DNA of 64,000 nt from NCBI RefSeq assembly GCF_040436365.1, contig NZ_AP026369.1, forward strand, positions 496,001 to 560,000. The letters are read 5' to 3'. The notes beneath the pieces were generated by a model. It saw only the letters and a program-made list of their open reading frames with translations. It ran no database searches and was not told where the DNA came from. Below are positions 32,187 to 41,832 of this stretch, one piece after another (position 1 is the first letter of the stretch; every line of letters begins with the position of its first letter). The position numbers and the translations under genes are program-made. The DNA is from Hydrogenimonas sp. SS33 (GTDB lineage Bacteria > Campylobacterota > Campylobacteria > Campylobacterales > Hydrogenimonadaceae).

Positions 32187-33878
32187 TTGGTACGATTCGT
32201 TACCCTGTTTCTTCTGCTTCTGTTACCGCTGCGGGCTGCCCTCCTTCCGGTACGGTTCATCGGCAACCACCACGTGCCCACCTCCAAACTCTACGAGATC
32301 ATGGGCATTCCCGAACCGCTTTTTTTCGAATTCTGGAAAGAGAAACCCAGAATCGACCCCGACAAAGTCAAAGCACTCCTTCCGGCCATCGAAAGCTACT
32401 ACAAAAGTGTCGGTTTCTACCATGCCCGCGCCGATGCGGAGGTGAAGAAGGGAGTCGTTCTCATCACCATCAAAGAGAACGCCCCCATCAGGGTAAAAGA
32501 TGTCTCGACAATCTCCCCGCTTCCCATCGGGAAGCTGATCCCCTTCAAAACGGGAGATATTTTCAACGCGGAAGCCTTCGTCAAAAGCAAAAAAGAGATC
32601 AAACGCTACTATCGGGACCACCACTACTGCAACGTCCAGCTCAATGCGAAATCCTTCGTCGACATCGTCAAAAACGAAGCCTACCTCGTCTACGATGTCA
32701 CGCCCAACCGCCCCTGCCGTTTCGGGAAGATCAGCATCACCACGCCCCCGACGGTGGAAAAGAGGATCGTCCACTCCCTGCTCCTTTTCAAAGAGGGGGA
32801 CCCCTACTCTACCGAAGCGATCCGCCGCTCCTACCGGGAACTCTACTCCAACGAGGGCATCGAACGGGTCGTCATCGACGACACGAGCCACGACGGCAAT
32901 GTCGTGCCGGTCCATGTGAGCGTCACGACCTACGAAAAGCCGGTCCACTTCAGCGCGGGTGCGGGCTACAGCACCGACGAGGGGATCAACCTCCAGGCGG
33001 GCATCAAACACCGCAATTTCCTGGGAAACCTCAAAACCGTGGGCCTCAATGCCTACTACTCGCAGATCAAACATTACATCCAACTGGAGGGTGAGATGCC
33101 TCTGCCCCATCACAACCGGCTCTCCTTTCGTACCGGGGTGAAAAAGGAGATTTTCGACGGGTACGACGAATACTCCGTTATGGCGAAGATCAATCTCAAA
33201 CAGATCCGACCGCCCCACTACTTCGAAGAGGGAATTCTCATCGAGGAGCTCGATACCCGCAACAGCCGTGACCCGGAAACATTTCCCAACGGGAAGCTTC
33301 TGATCGTCTCCCCGACGCTGGGATGGAAGGTGGATACCCGTGACAACATGCTCGACCCCAGGCGGGGGTACCGGATCATCGTCGACGGCATGGGCTCGGT
33401 AAGAAGCGCCCTCTCCGACGCCACCTACTACAAAATCTCCGCCGAAGGCGCCTTCCACAAAGAGCTCGGCCGGGCCATCGCGGCGGTGAGACTCAGACTC
33501 GGTTCCATCGACGTTTTCGACGGGCGGATTCCCCCATCCTACCGCTTCTACGCCGGGGGCATGAACTCCAACCGGGGATGGAACTACCGCCAGCTTGGGC
33601 CCAAGAACCGCTACGGCGACCCGACGGGGGCCTTCAGCATCGCCGAAGGGAGCCTGGAGCTGCGTATGCCCATCGGCGAGACCTTTCGATGGGTGCTCTT
33701 CAGTGACGTCACCTTCATGGGGTACGACCCCTACCCCGATTTCGGCAAAGCCTATGTAGCGGCGGGTCCCGGCATCCGGTACATGAGCCCCATGGGGCCC
33801 ATCGCCCTGGATTTCGGGGTCGATGTCGAGGACCCCTCCCAGTACGCCATCCATTTTCATATCGGAGAGCTCTTCTGA
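32187..33878 (+). CDS. tamA: Omp85-family outer membrane protein TamA
   Basis: 563 residues: signal peptide (residues 1-17), three POTRA-like domains (about 18-240; the second contains NAEAFVKSKKEIKRYYRDHHY) and a 16-strand barrel (about 260-563) with the Omp85 features RFYAGGMNSNRGWNY (RGF-like lid loop) and a C-terminal Phe. The length matches TamA (E. coli 577). Start TTG 32187 follows GGGGTGAT. With TamB downstream it supports insertion of outer-membrane proteins or phospholipid transport between membranes. Confidence 0.88.
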   Translation: MVRFVTLFLLLLLPLRAALLPVRFIGNHHVPTSKLYEIMGIPEPLFFEFWKEKPRIDPDKVKALLPAIESYYKSVGFYHARADAEVKKGVVLITIKENAPIRVKDVSTISPLPIGKLIPFKTGDIFNAEAFVKSKKEIKRYYRDHHYCNVQLNAKSFVDIVKNEAYLVYDVTPNRPCRFGKISITTPPTVEKRIVHSLLLFKEGDPYSTEAIRRSYRELYSNEGIERVVIDDTSHDGNVVPVHVSVTTYEKPVHFSAGAGYSTDEGINLQAGIKHRNFLGNLKTVGLNAYYSQIKHYIQLEGEMPLPHHNRLSFRTGVKKEIFDGYDEYSVMAKINLKQIRPPHYFEEGILIEELDTRNSRDPETFPNGKLLIVSPTLGWKVDTRDNMLDPRRGYRIIVDGMGSVRSALSDATYYKISAEGAFHKELGRAIAAVRLRLGSIDVFDGRIPPSYRFYAGGMNSNRGWNYRQLGPKNRYGDPTGAFSIAEGSLELRMPIGETFRWVLFSDVTFMGYDPYPDFGKAYVAAGPGIRYMSPMGPIALDFGVDVEDPSQYAIHFHIGELF

Positions 33879-36685
33879 TGGGCAGGCTCTATGTTTTTCT
33901 GGCGACACTGCTGCAGGGGGTGTTGATCGTTGCGGGGACGCTCGCTTTCATCCTTCTGCATCCCGCTTTCACCGACTACGTGGCCCAAAAAGCGCTCCGG
34001 GATAACGGCATCGGCTACAAAAAGATCGAAGGGTCTCTTCTGACGGGCATCACCGTCGAGGGGATCGCCTACGGCCGCTTTTTTCGCGCCCGGAAAGTCT
34101 CCATCGACTACCGCATATGGCGGCTCCTCTCTCCCGTGCCCACTATCGACGGCGTCCTCATCGTGGACCCCGTCATCAACCCGAACCGTCTGCCGAAGCG
34201 ACAAGCCAAAAGCGGTGACACCAACACCACGATGCCCTGGCTGCCGCCGATTGTCCTGGAGAGGGTCGACATCGAAAGGGTGAAGGTCCGCCTGCCCCAA
34301 ACCGTCGAAGGGACGATCCACGCGAGGAAGATCCGCTACTACGAAGAGGATGTGACGATTCCGAAGATCGAATTGGAAGTGACTTCACCCTATGCCGGCG
34401 GGCGTATGGAGGGGTCCTATGAAAAGCGCATACTTACTCTCGACGGAAAAGCCTGGCCTTCGCGGCGCTACAGGGCCCTTGCCGAAAAAAGCCTCGCCGC
34501 CGTGCCCGAAAGCCTGCCCATCGCGTTGAAACTTGACAGCAACGGCGTGGAAGTGAAGACCCGGCTTCCGTCGCCCATACGTAGCAGGGAGGGGAACGCC
34601 ACCCTATCGCGCCTGCACCTGGCGGCCCGGTACCACTTCGGCCCCGGATACATGGATGCCGGCGCCTGTTACCGAATCGAGTCGCCGGCGCTGGAAGCGG
34701 ATATCAACGAAACCTTCCTGCTGGCCGATACCCTCGCCTACGCCACGAAACTGGAGGCGCGCGTACGAAAGACGACCCTGCCCCTTCCTTCGATGCGATT
34801 CGACGGGGTCGTTTCGGGTGACAGAGAGGTGATGGCGGCGGATGTGTGGTTGAAACCCTTTCACCTGAAAGCTTTCACCACCGACTACGGCCGCTTCGCC
34901 CTGCATATCGCCTCTTCTCCCCATCGCCTCGACTACATCCGCGGCCTGCCCGAACTCTTCCGTCACCAAAGTATCTCGCTGGAAGGCAACGCCACCGCCA
35001 CCCTTACGCCGACACCCCGCCTGGAGGGGTTGGTCGTCGTAGACGGCAACTTCTCACGCTCCAAATCCTATGTGGAGGTGGCGGAGCGTTCCTTGCTCGT
35101 GCGCTCCGAAGTGGTCCCCAAAGAGCTCGACAAAGGGATCTGGGCCGTACTGCCCGATATTTTCAAATCGGACATCCACACCTATATCTACGACGCACCC
35201 GACAACAAGGTGCTGGATGTGGCGACCCGCGACGCCTACCTGACACTCTTCGAAGAGGGGCAGAAGATCGAAGGATGGGCGAACATCGGCTCCCTGAGCC
35301 TGGATGCCAAAGGGCGGGCCTCCCCCGAAACGGTCGACATGAACTTCACGACCCGCATCGACTCCCTCTACGCCCTCATGGAAGAGTTCGGCATTAAAAG
35401 TGCCGTCACCGTCGATGCGGAGGTGTCGAGCCGGATCAATGTCCACATCGGCAAGCGTTTCGAAATCGGTTATGAAACGAAGATCCCCTGGTATCTGGTG
35501 CAACCCGATTCCCAGCACGTCTATTACGGGCTGAACTCCCGCCTCGTGGGTACCCTCAAAGGCAGGGTCGCCACCATCGACAGCTACGACATCGGCATCA
35601 TGGACCGACACTTCAAACAGGAAAGGCCCTCCGAATTCGTCCTGGACGAAAACATGACCCTCCACATCAGGAAACTGGCGGTACTGAACAGCGGCACCCT
35701 TCACGGCACCGTCGACCTGGAGAGGGCCGAGGGACACATCGCCCTGGATGGCGGCGGCATCCGCTACAGCGGCCCCGAAGGGAACCTCACCTGCAACGCC
35801 CACCTCACCGCCGACTTCAACAGCTCCGCCCTCGACGCCGAGGGAGAGGTGAAACTGCTGGGCGATACCCTGATTACCTACCTGCCCAAAAAGGAGTATA
35901 CGGTCACCGACGAGGATATTGTCATCATCCAGGACATCAGGGAGCCCGGCAAAACCGCCACGACGCTCGATATTCACATCTATGCCGACAAACCTATCCA
36001 TTACCGCATTCCGATGGTCAAAGTGGACCTCAAACCCGACGTGACACTCTGGAAAGAGGCGGAAAAGCCGATGGGGCTGCTTGGCATCGTGCGTGTTACG
36101 GGCGGTGAGATCGACACGGAGGGGAAAACCTTCGAGATACTGCCTTCGGAGATCTACTTCGCGGGAAACTGGCCCATCAACCCCTACCTCGACCTGCGTG
36201 TCGGCTACCGCTTCGACTACATGAAATTCACAATCTACGTCAGCCACACCCTCTCCGACCCCGTCTTCTACTTCTCCTCGGAACCTCCCATGAGCCAGAA
36301 CGACATTCTCAGCTATATCCTCTTCGGCACACCTGCCGACGAGTCGTTCCAGGGAGGCAAAGGCGGCTCCTCCTCGGTGGCCACAATGATCCTGGGGCTG
36401 GGAATCAAGAATGCCATCGGTTCCGCCACCGGCATCCATTTCGACACCTTCAACATCCTCCAAACCGAAGAGGGGGGGTACGGCATCGAAATCGGCAAGC
36501 GGATCGGAAAGAACCTGCGCATCATCTACCGCAACGACTCCCTTTCGAGCTTCATCCTCCAATACAACGTCTCCCAAAGCGTGCGTGTCACCGTCGACAC
36601 CCACGAAACGGGCCAGGGGGTCAATATCCTTTATATCCGGGACATGAGGAGCCCCAAATGGTTCAACCGCGTGGAACCTCGATAA
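33878..36685 (+). CDS. tamB: TamB-like translocation/assembly module protein (DUF490)
   Basis: 935 residues, shorter than E. coli TamB (1259). One N-terminal signal-anchor (about 5-28), then a long beta-rich region forming the AsmA/TamB-type groove, and a C-terminal DUF490 domain with LRVGYRFDYMKFTIYVSHTLSDPVFYFSSEPPMSQNDILSYILFG-like sequence spread over about 770-935. It spans the periplasm and partners TamA; the two genes share one base (TGATG). The 3' end overlaps the convergent sulfatase-fold gene by 23 bp. Confidence 0.9.
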   Translation: MGRLYVFLATLLQGVLIVAGTLAFILLHPAFTDYVAQKALRDNGIGYKKIEGSLLTGITVEGIAYGRFFRARKVSIDYRIWRLLSPVPTIDGVLIVDPVINPNRLPKRQAKSGDTNTTMPWLPPIVLERVDIERVKVRLPQTVEGTIHARKIRYYEEDVTIPKIELEVTSPYAGGRMEGSYEKRILTLDGKAWPSRRYRALAEKSLAAVPESLPIALKLDSNGVEVKTRLPSPIRSREGNATLSRLHLAARYHFGPGYMDAGACYRIESPALEADINETFLLADTLAYATKLEARVRKTTLPLPSMRFDGVVSGDREVMAADVWLKPFHLKAFTTDYGRFALHIASSPHRLDYIRGLPELFRHQSISLEGNATATLTPTPRLEGLVVVDGNFSRSKSYVEVAERSLLVRSEVVPKELDKGIWAVLPDIFKSDIHTYIYDAPDNKVLDVATRDAYLTLFEEGQKIEGWANIGSLSLDAKGRASPETVDMNFTTRIDSLYALMEEFGIKSAVTVDAEVSSRINVHIGKRFEIGYETKIPWYLVQPDSQHVYYGLNSRLVGTLKGRVATIDSYDIGIMDRHFKQERPSEFVLDENMTLHIRKLAVLNSGTLHGTVDLERAEGHIALDGGGIRYSGPEGNLTCNAHLTADFNSSALDAEGEVKLLGDTLITYLPKKEYTVTDEDIVIIQDIREPGKTATTLDIHIYADKPIHYRIPMVKVDLKPDVTLWKEAEKPMGLLGIVRVTGGEIDTEGKTFEILPSEIYFAGNWPINPYLDLRVGYRFDYMKFTIYVSHTLSDPVFYFSSEPPMSQNDILSYILFGTPADESFQGGKGGSSSVATMILGLGIKNAIGSATGIHFDTFNILQTEEGGYGIEIGKRIGKNLRIIYRNDSLSSFILQYNVSQSVRVTVDTHETGQGVNILYIRDMRSPKWFNRVEPR

Positions 36686-38042
36686 ATCCATCCTGACGGT
36701 CCTGCATCGTGCCGTTGACAATGCAGGGGCCTCCGTGCGGGCGATACGCTTTTTCATACCCCATCATCGTACGAATCAACCGGTAGAGGTCCCGGTGGCA
36801 GGCGATTTCACCGATCGCTTCGGGCAACGCCACATTGGAGGCGAGAATCATCGGCACCCTGTAGATGCGGGGGTCGAAGGTGTTGTGGCCGAAACGTCCC
36901 TTTTCCCCGCTGAACTCCCCGTGGTCGGAGGTAAAGAGAAAGAGCCAGGGCCGCTTCCTCTCCCGCAGAACGTGAAGCATCCTTTCGAGTACCGACACGG
37001 TGTAATCGACCGCTTTTTTGTAGTTTTGTGCAGGGTTATCGCTTTTGGGACCCGGGAAATAGATGTAGGGGGAGTGCTCGCCTATCATCTGCATCACCAT
37101 GAAAACGGGCCGGTCGGTTCCACTTTTCAGGTAACCGACCAGTTTGTCGTCGTAGTCGGGCGGCAGTTTCGTCCTGGGTGTGGCCACATAGGTATCCAGG
37201 CACCCCCTGCAAAGATAGGGGTTGATGTATTGTAGCGCCTTGGGACTCTGCATGGAGATGAATACCGTCTTCATGCCGTTCTGGCTGGCGAGATAAAAGA
37301 GGTTGGCGCTTTTTGCCTCCTTCAGGTGTCTCGGGTCGTCGATGCCGCATAGCAGCAGCGGGACGGAGACATCGGTGTTGGTCGCCCCGCTGACGATGCA
37401 CCGGGCGGGCATGCCGGCCTCACGAAACCTTTCCAAAACGAAAGAGGAGCATGGCAGACTCTCGCCGATGACCAGGAAGATGGAGAGGTTGGCCTCATGA
37501 AGCGGGGCGTGGAAGGAAGGAATGTCAGTGGTGGCGGTTCCCGTCTCTTTAACCGGCAGCAGCGCTTGCACCAGTGAGACTCCCAGCCTAAAAGCCGGGT
37601 TCATATTAAACATTATCAAAAGAAAAAAGGAAAAAACGGCGCCCTTTTTCCATCTGCTGTCGCGCCATCTTACGCAAGGTAGCCGCCGAATCAAAAAGAG
37701 TGCCGAAAGCCCCGCAATGCCCATGGCGAAGGGGGTGAGAAAGAGATGCAACAGGGCAAATAGACTCTCCAGCGTTTCCGAGATGTGGCTAAAAAAGAGT
37801 TTCATGTCCGTCGCATCGGCAAATCGCCTGAAATAGGAGAAGAAGGAGAGTTGGATCGTCTCCAAAATTATCCAAAGAGCCAAAAGCATCTGCCAGCCCC
37901 GGAAGAAGGTGAGCAGCAGCAAGACCGCGAAATCGAGCGCCCACTGGCTGAAAGCGGTTTCTCCCGTCACCCCCCATTCGGCCAGCGCGAAAAGAAGCGA
38001 GAAACCTGCCGCGATGAATAGGTTGAAAAGAAAACGTTTCAT
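36663..38042 (-). CDS. Phosphoethanolamine transferase-like membrane sulfatase-fold protein
   Basis: 459 residues: four to five N-terminal membrane helices (about 5-160) and a periplasmic alkaline phosphatase/sulfatase-fold domain. The metal site motif VIGESLPCSSF, a probable Thr nucleophile in GATNTDVSVPLLL and the C-terminal TSDHGEFSGE with GHN match EptA/CptA-type transferases, which add phosphoethanolamine to lipid A or core sugar. The spacing is shorter than in EptA, so the substrate is uncertain. Start ATG 38042 overlaps the FAD oxidoreductase stop; an upstream open frame is a shadow. Confidence 0.82.
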   Translation of the reverse strand: MKRFLFNLFIAAGFSLLFALAEWGVTGETAFSQWALDFAVLLLLTFFRGWQMLLALWIILETIQLSFFSYFRRFADATDMKLFFSHISETLESLFALLHLFLTPFAMGIAGLSALFLIRRLPCVRWRDSRWKKGAVFSFFLLIMFNMNPAFRLGVSLVQALLPVKETGTATTDIPSFHAPLHEANLSIFLVIGESLPCSSFVLERFREAGMPARCIVSGATNTDVSVPLLLCGIDDPRHLKEAKSANLFYLASQNGMKTVFISMQSPKALQYINPYLCRGCLDTYVATPRTKLPPDYDDKLVGYLKSGTDRPVFMVMQMIGEHSPYIYFPGPKSDNPAQNYKKAVDYTVSVLERMLHVLRERKRPWLFLFTSDHGEFSGEKGRFGHNTFDPRIYRVPMILASNVALPEAIGEIACHRDLYRLIRTMMGYEKAYRPHGGPCIVNGTMQDRQDGFIEVPRG

Positions 38043-39151
38043 CCTTTGCGCAAGCGCCTGAGCAGGTAGCGGTCCGCATGGATCGAAGCGTCGGGCACGC
38101 CTTGGCCCAGCACCGCCTCGGCGGCGATTTTGCCCATCAACGGCCCGAAGACGAACCCCCTGCCCCCGAATCCGTTGACGATGAAAAGGCCGGGGATCCG
38201 GGGGATCGCCGCGTCGCCGGGTTTGAGGGATTTGGGAGGGGTTTTCAGTCGCGCTTTGGCGGCGGTGAAGTCGGCCACGGGCCCGACGAGGGGGAAATGG
38301 TCGCTCACCGAGGCCCTGTGCCCGGCGTAAATGCGTACCAGGCGGCTCTCTTTCAGCGACGGCACCAGCGCCATGGCGTCTGTGACGAGGGCGTTGACGC
38401 GCTCGATCTCGCTTCTGGTATCGTCTCGGACATGGGTCGCACCCACCCGGACGATGCCCTTCACATTGGCGGAGACCGAAAGCTTTTGGTGCAGCGTCAC
38501 GGGAATCTCGGCATCGGTTTGCAGGTCGACCCGCTCCCCCCATACGCCGCCGATGGTAAAGTAGGGAATCTCCAGCGGCAGACGCTGCGCGCCCGTCGCC
38601 AGAACGAGGCGCTCTGCCTTTGCGCCGCCGACCTGCCATGCCCCCTCTTTGAAAAGGGGCCTGGCATCGACACCCCACCGGGTATCGAAGGCTTTCGCCA
38701 GCGTCTTGGCCACCCCCATCGGGTCAACGAAAGCGGCATCGGGAAAGAAAAAGCCGCCCCACGCCTTCGCCTGGGGCGATATATGGGGAAAATCATCGGG
38801 CAGAACGCCTCGGTAGGTGACGTCGATGAAGGTTTCGAAGTCAGCGAAACGGGCGGCATCCTCTTCGTTTTTGGGAAGGCGGACGAGCCCTTTTTGGAAG
38901 AAGTGTTCAGGCGTCTCTTTCGCATAGAAGTCGAGGGCGAAACGGTAGGCGTCATCCGTGACACGCTGCAGCGGTCCGCCCCTGCCCAGCCTCGGGGAGA
39001 GAAAGGCCCCCGCCGCCCCGCTGGCGCCGGCGAGCAGCCCTTTTTTGTCGACCAGCAGCACCTTCTGCCCAAATGCCGTCAGCCACCACGCCGTCGAAAG
39101 GCCGGCGATACCGGCACCTACGACGATGGTGTCGTAGCAAGCATTATGCAT
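38039..39151 (-). CDS. FAD-dependent oxidoreductase (DAO family, MnmC C-domain-like)
   Basis: A 370-residue flavoprotein. The FAD-binding dinucleotide motif is VVGAGIAGLSTAWWL (residues 10-24), with ASGAAGAFLSPRLGRGGP after the second strand and a C-terminal GFGGRGFVFGPLMGK that contacts the flavin. Sequence around LSPRLG and VGATH resembles the oxidase half of MnmC, which processes the tRNA wobble uridine side chain, but the methyltransferase half is absent. D-amino-acid or glycine oxidase is the alternative. Coupled by a 4-bp overlap to the sulfatase-fold gene. Confidence 0.8.
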   Translation of the reverse strand: MHNACYDTIVVGAGIAGLSTAWWLTAFGQKVLLVDKKGLLAGASGAAGAFLSPRLGRGGPLQRVTDDAYRFALDFYAKETPEHFFQKGLVRLPKNEEDAARFADFETFIDVTYRGVLPDDFPHISPQAKAWGGFFFPDAAFVDPMGVAKTLAKAFDTRWGVDARPLFKEGAWQVGGAKAERLVLATGAQRLPLEIPYFTIGGVWGERVDLQTDAEIPVTLHQKLSVSANVKGIVRVGATHVRDDTRSEIERVNALVTDAMALVPSLKESRLVRIYAGHRASVSDHFPLVGPVADFTAAKARLKTPPKSLKPGDAAIPRIPGLFIVNGFGGRGFVFGPLMGKIAAEAVLGQGVPDASIHADRYLLRRLRKG

Positions 39152-39154
39152 GGC

Positions 39155-39397
39155 TTAGGCGGCAGCGTGCTCACTGCGAAAAAGCATGCCATCGATACTC
39201 AGGTGGTAATCGAGCTCCTCCCATTCAATACCGCTCTCTTGACATATAAAACGGTAGTTTTTCAATTGGGAGATCGTCGCTTTTTGCAAGGTTGGATACC
39301 AGGAAATCGGAGTGGAAATCATCCGGCCATCTTCAAGAACAACATGTAGGTAGTGATCGTCGAAATGGACCTCTTTACCTTTGATCAAACCAGGCAT
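39155..39397 (-). CDS. DUF2442 family protein
   Basis: An 80-residue protein with the DUF2442 pattern: VHFDDHYLHVVLEDGR, then ISTPISWYPTL and ending with WEELDYHLSIDGML. This family usually follows a DUF4160 gene and the pair is suspected to be toxin-antitoxin-like. Here the upstream DUF4160 gene (39375-39601) is broken. The start overlaps the end of that pseudogene. Confidence 0.85.
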   Translation of the reverse strand: MPGLIKGKEVHFDDHYLHVVLEDGRMISTPISWYPTLQKATISQLKNYRFICQESGIEWEELDYHLSIDGMLFRSEHAAA

Positions 39398-39601
39398 CCC
39401 AATCCTTTAAAAATTTTTCCCGATGTTCTTCTACCACTTTGAGGGCGATTCGCACATTTTTCGATTTCATGTAATTTTGAGAAACTTTCAATCTCTCAAG
39501 ATCGATTTTGACGAATTCGTCATCACTTGGATATGTTTGGGCTCATGCTCATTGGCATAAAAAAAGAATTTGAATCAGTCAAACATCAACAAGGTAGGCA
39601 T
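39375..39601 (-). pseudogene. Degenerate DUF4160 gene
   Basis: Reading from ATG 39601 gives MPTLLMFD, then a TGA (39575-39577) where the family has Gly, then FKFFFYANEHEPKHIQ in the same frame. Near 39519-39525 the frame shifts, after which the family sequence continues as DEFVKIDLERLKVSQNYM and later RIALKVVEEHREKFLKDW to a TAA at 39375. One nonsense mutation and one small indel therefore inactivate it. It overlaps the intact DUF2442 gene by 23 bp. Confidence 0.85.
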
Positions 39602-39622
39602 ATTATAACCTAACAAAATGGC

Positions 39623-41674
39623 CTACACCGAAATCTCTTTGATATCCGCCACCGCTTTGAAGGCTTTGTAAATGGCGCCGACCAGGTTGCGGCGGTTGCG
39701 GCGCAGCTTCTCGTCTTCTGCGTTGACCATGACATGGTCGAAGAAGCGGTCGAGTTCCGGTTTGAGGCCGAAAAGCGCGTCAAGCTGCGTTTCGTAGTCC
39801 GGGTACTCACGCGCCGTCACTCTCTCAAACGCCTCGTAGAGGGCTTTCTCTTCCGGCTTTTCGAAGAGGGAGGGGTCGATGGCGAGGTCGGCTTCCAGGT
39901 CCATATCTTTGCTGATGTTGGCGACCCGCTTGAAGGTGGTGAAGATCTCCTTGAATTCGTCGCTCTCCGCGATCGCTTTCAGGGCAGCCACTTTCTTCAC
40001 GATTTCGGCGATGTCCCGCTCCCCGCTGGCCAGAACCGCCGCGATGATGGAGGGGTTGGCATCAAGCTGCTTGTAGAGGCGCTCTTCGAAGAAGCTCTCC
40101 AGGGCTTTCGTATCGAAAGGCGCGTACTCCCCTTTGAAGCGTTCGATCATTTCGGCGATGTCGAAAGAAATGTCGAAATGCTCGACGATGCGGATGATCC
40201 CCGCCGCCGCGCGCCTGAGGGCGAAGGGGTCGCGGGAGCCGGTGGGAATCTTGCCCACGGAGAAGAGCCCCATCAGGTTGTCGAACTTGTAGGCCAGGGC
40301 GGTGAGGGCGGCGAAAAGGTTTTCGGGCAGGTCGCTCTCTTCGCCGGCGGGCAGGTACTGGTCGCGGATGGCGACGGCCACCAGGTCATCCTCTCCCAGG
40401 GCTTTGGCGTAGTAGTACCCCATAATCCCCTGAAGCTCCGTAAATTCGTAGACCATCTCCGTCAGAAGGTCCGCTTTCGCGAGCATCGCGGCCCGTTCCG
40501 CCAGGGCCTTGAGCTCGCCTCGCCCCTTGCCGGTCTCCTTTTCGAGCCGGTCGGCATAGCAGTCGGCCAACCCCGTGGCGATGACACTCTCGCGGACCGA
40601 TTTGTCGTACATCGACCCCAGCCCGTCCATAAAGACGATCTTCCTGAGCCCTTCGGGGTCGAGGCCGTTTTTGAGGTCATTTTCATAGAAGAACATGGCA
40701 TCGGCCAGGCGGGGTTTCAGGACCCGTTCGTTCCCGGCGACCACCTGGGAGAAGTCGTCGGTTTTGGCGTTGGAGACGACAATGAAAGCGTTGTGCAGCA
40801 CACCTTTTTTGAAGACCGGGAAGTAGCGCTGGTGCTCCTTCATGCTGGTCATGATCACCTCCGGCGGCAGTTTCAGAAAGCCTTCGTCGAAGCGTCCCAT
40901 CAGCGGCGTCGGGTACTCGGTGATCGCCACCACTTCATCCATCAGCTCGTCGTCACGGCCTATCTCGACTTCTTCCTTCGCTTCGATCGCTTCGAACCCT
41001 TCCAGGATCGTCTCGCGCCGATGGTCGGCAAAGAGGTCCACGCCCCCCTCTTGGAGGGTTTCGAAATAGGCTTTGGGCGACGCCACTTTCACCGGTTCGA
41101 AGGAGACCTGACGGTGGATGCGGGTCGTGTCACCGCTCTGGACGCCGAAGAGCTCCATGGGCACCACCCGGTGGTCCAGCATCGCCAACACCCAGCGCAC
41201 GGGGCGGATGAACTCGTCGTGCCGGTCCCCCCAGCGCATCATCTTGCCAAAACGCATGGAGCCGATCCAGGTGTGCACCATCTCTTCCAGCAACGTTTCG
41301 CTGGCGACGCCGGGGATGCTCTTTTTGTAGTAGAGCACCTCTCTGCCCCCTTTTTCTCCCCGTCCAAGCTCGCTCAAAGCGACGCCGCACTTCTGGGCGA
41401 AACTCTCCGCCGCGCGGGTCGGCTGACCATCCCTGAACGCCACCTGCAGCGGCGGCCCGAAGAGCTCCTCCTCGGCATCGGGCTGCCGGGTCGGAAACTC
41501 GGGATGCCACAGCACCAGCCGCCTGGGGGTGTAGGAGAATTCGAACTCACACAACAGCCGGTTGGCTTCGAGAATCTTCGCCCATGACTTCTCTATCTCG
41601 TCGAGAATCTTGAGCAGCGGTACGGCGGGAAGCTCCTCCACGCCGATTTCGATGAGAAGGGGTTTTAACATCAT
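39623..41674 (-). CDS. glyS: Glycyl-tRNA synthetase beta subunit
   Basis: A 683-residue beta subunit of the tetrameric bacterial glycyl-tRNA synthetase: typical N-terminus LLIEIGVEELPA, then FSYTPRRL, the HD-like DGLGSMYDKSVRE region, and RDPFALRRAAAGIIRI shared by all GlyS proteins. The C-terminal part includes the DALR anticodon-binding region (EKALYEAFERV, then FFDHVMVNAEDEKLRRNR). The alpha subunit gene is not in the window. Two start codons (ATGATG) are adjacent; GGCAGG lies directly upstream. Confidence 0.95.
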   Translation of the reverse strand: MMLKPLLIEIGVEELPAVPLLKILDEIEKSWAKILEANRLLCEFEFSYTPRRLVLWHPEFPTRQPDAEEELFGPPLQVAFRDGQPTRAAESFAQKCGVALSELGRGEKGGREVLYYKKSIPGVASETLLEEMVHTWIGSMRFGKMMRWGDRHDEFIRPVRWVLAMLDHRVVPMELFGVQSGDTTRIHRQVSFEPVKVASPKAYFETLQEGGVDLFADHRRETILEGFEAIEAKEEVEIGRDDELMDEVVAITEYPTPLMGRFDEGFLKLPPEVIMTSMKEHQRYFPVFKKGVLHNAFIVVSNAKTDDFSQVVAGNERVLKPRLADAMFFYENDLKNGLDPEGLRKIVFMDGLGSMYDKSVRESVIATGLADCYADRLEKETGKGRGELKALAERAAMLAKADLLTEMVYEFTELQGIMGYYYAKALGEDDLVAVAIRDQYLPAGEESDLPENLFAALTALAYKFDNLMGLFSVGKIPTGSRDPFALRRAAAGIIRIVEHFDISFDIAEMIERFKGEYAPFDTKALESFFEERLYKQLDANPSIIAAVLASGERDIAEIVKKVAALKAIAESDEFKEIFTTFKRVANISKDMDLEADLAIDPSLFEKPEEKALYEAFERVTAREYPDYETQLDALFGLKPELDRFFDHVMVNAEDEKLRRNRRNLVGAIYKAFKAVADIKEISV

Positions 41675-41832
41675 CCTGCCTTCATATGGAATTGGTGCGA
41701 TTCTACTCTAAACGCGCTTATAAAGAGGTGAGATGGAAAGCGGGAACGCATACGTACGGCATCAGTGAAAATGCTTCTGTTTAGAATATCTTTCATAAAA
41801 AATTTATAACGGTTTTTTTATCATACTTCAAA

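Noticed and set aside
32223-33908. A 561-codon minus-strand open frame opposite tamA
   Set aside because: The plus-strand tamA has signal peptide, POTRA and Omp85 motifs; the opposite frame has none.
38043-38678. N-terminal extension of the sulfatase-fold protein
   Set aside because: It is out-of-frame reading of the FAD oxidoreductase gene; the membrane-anchor start is at 38042.
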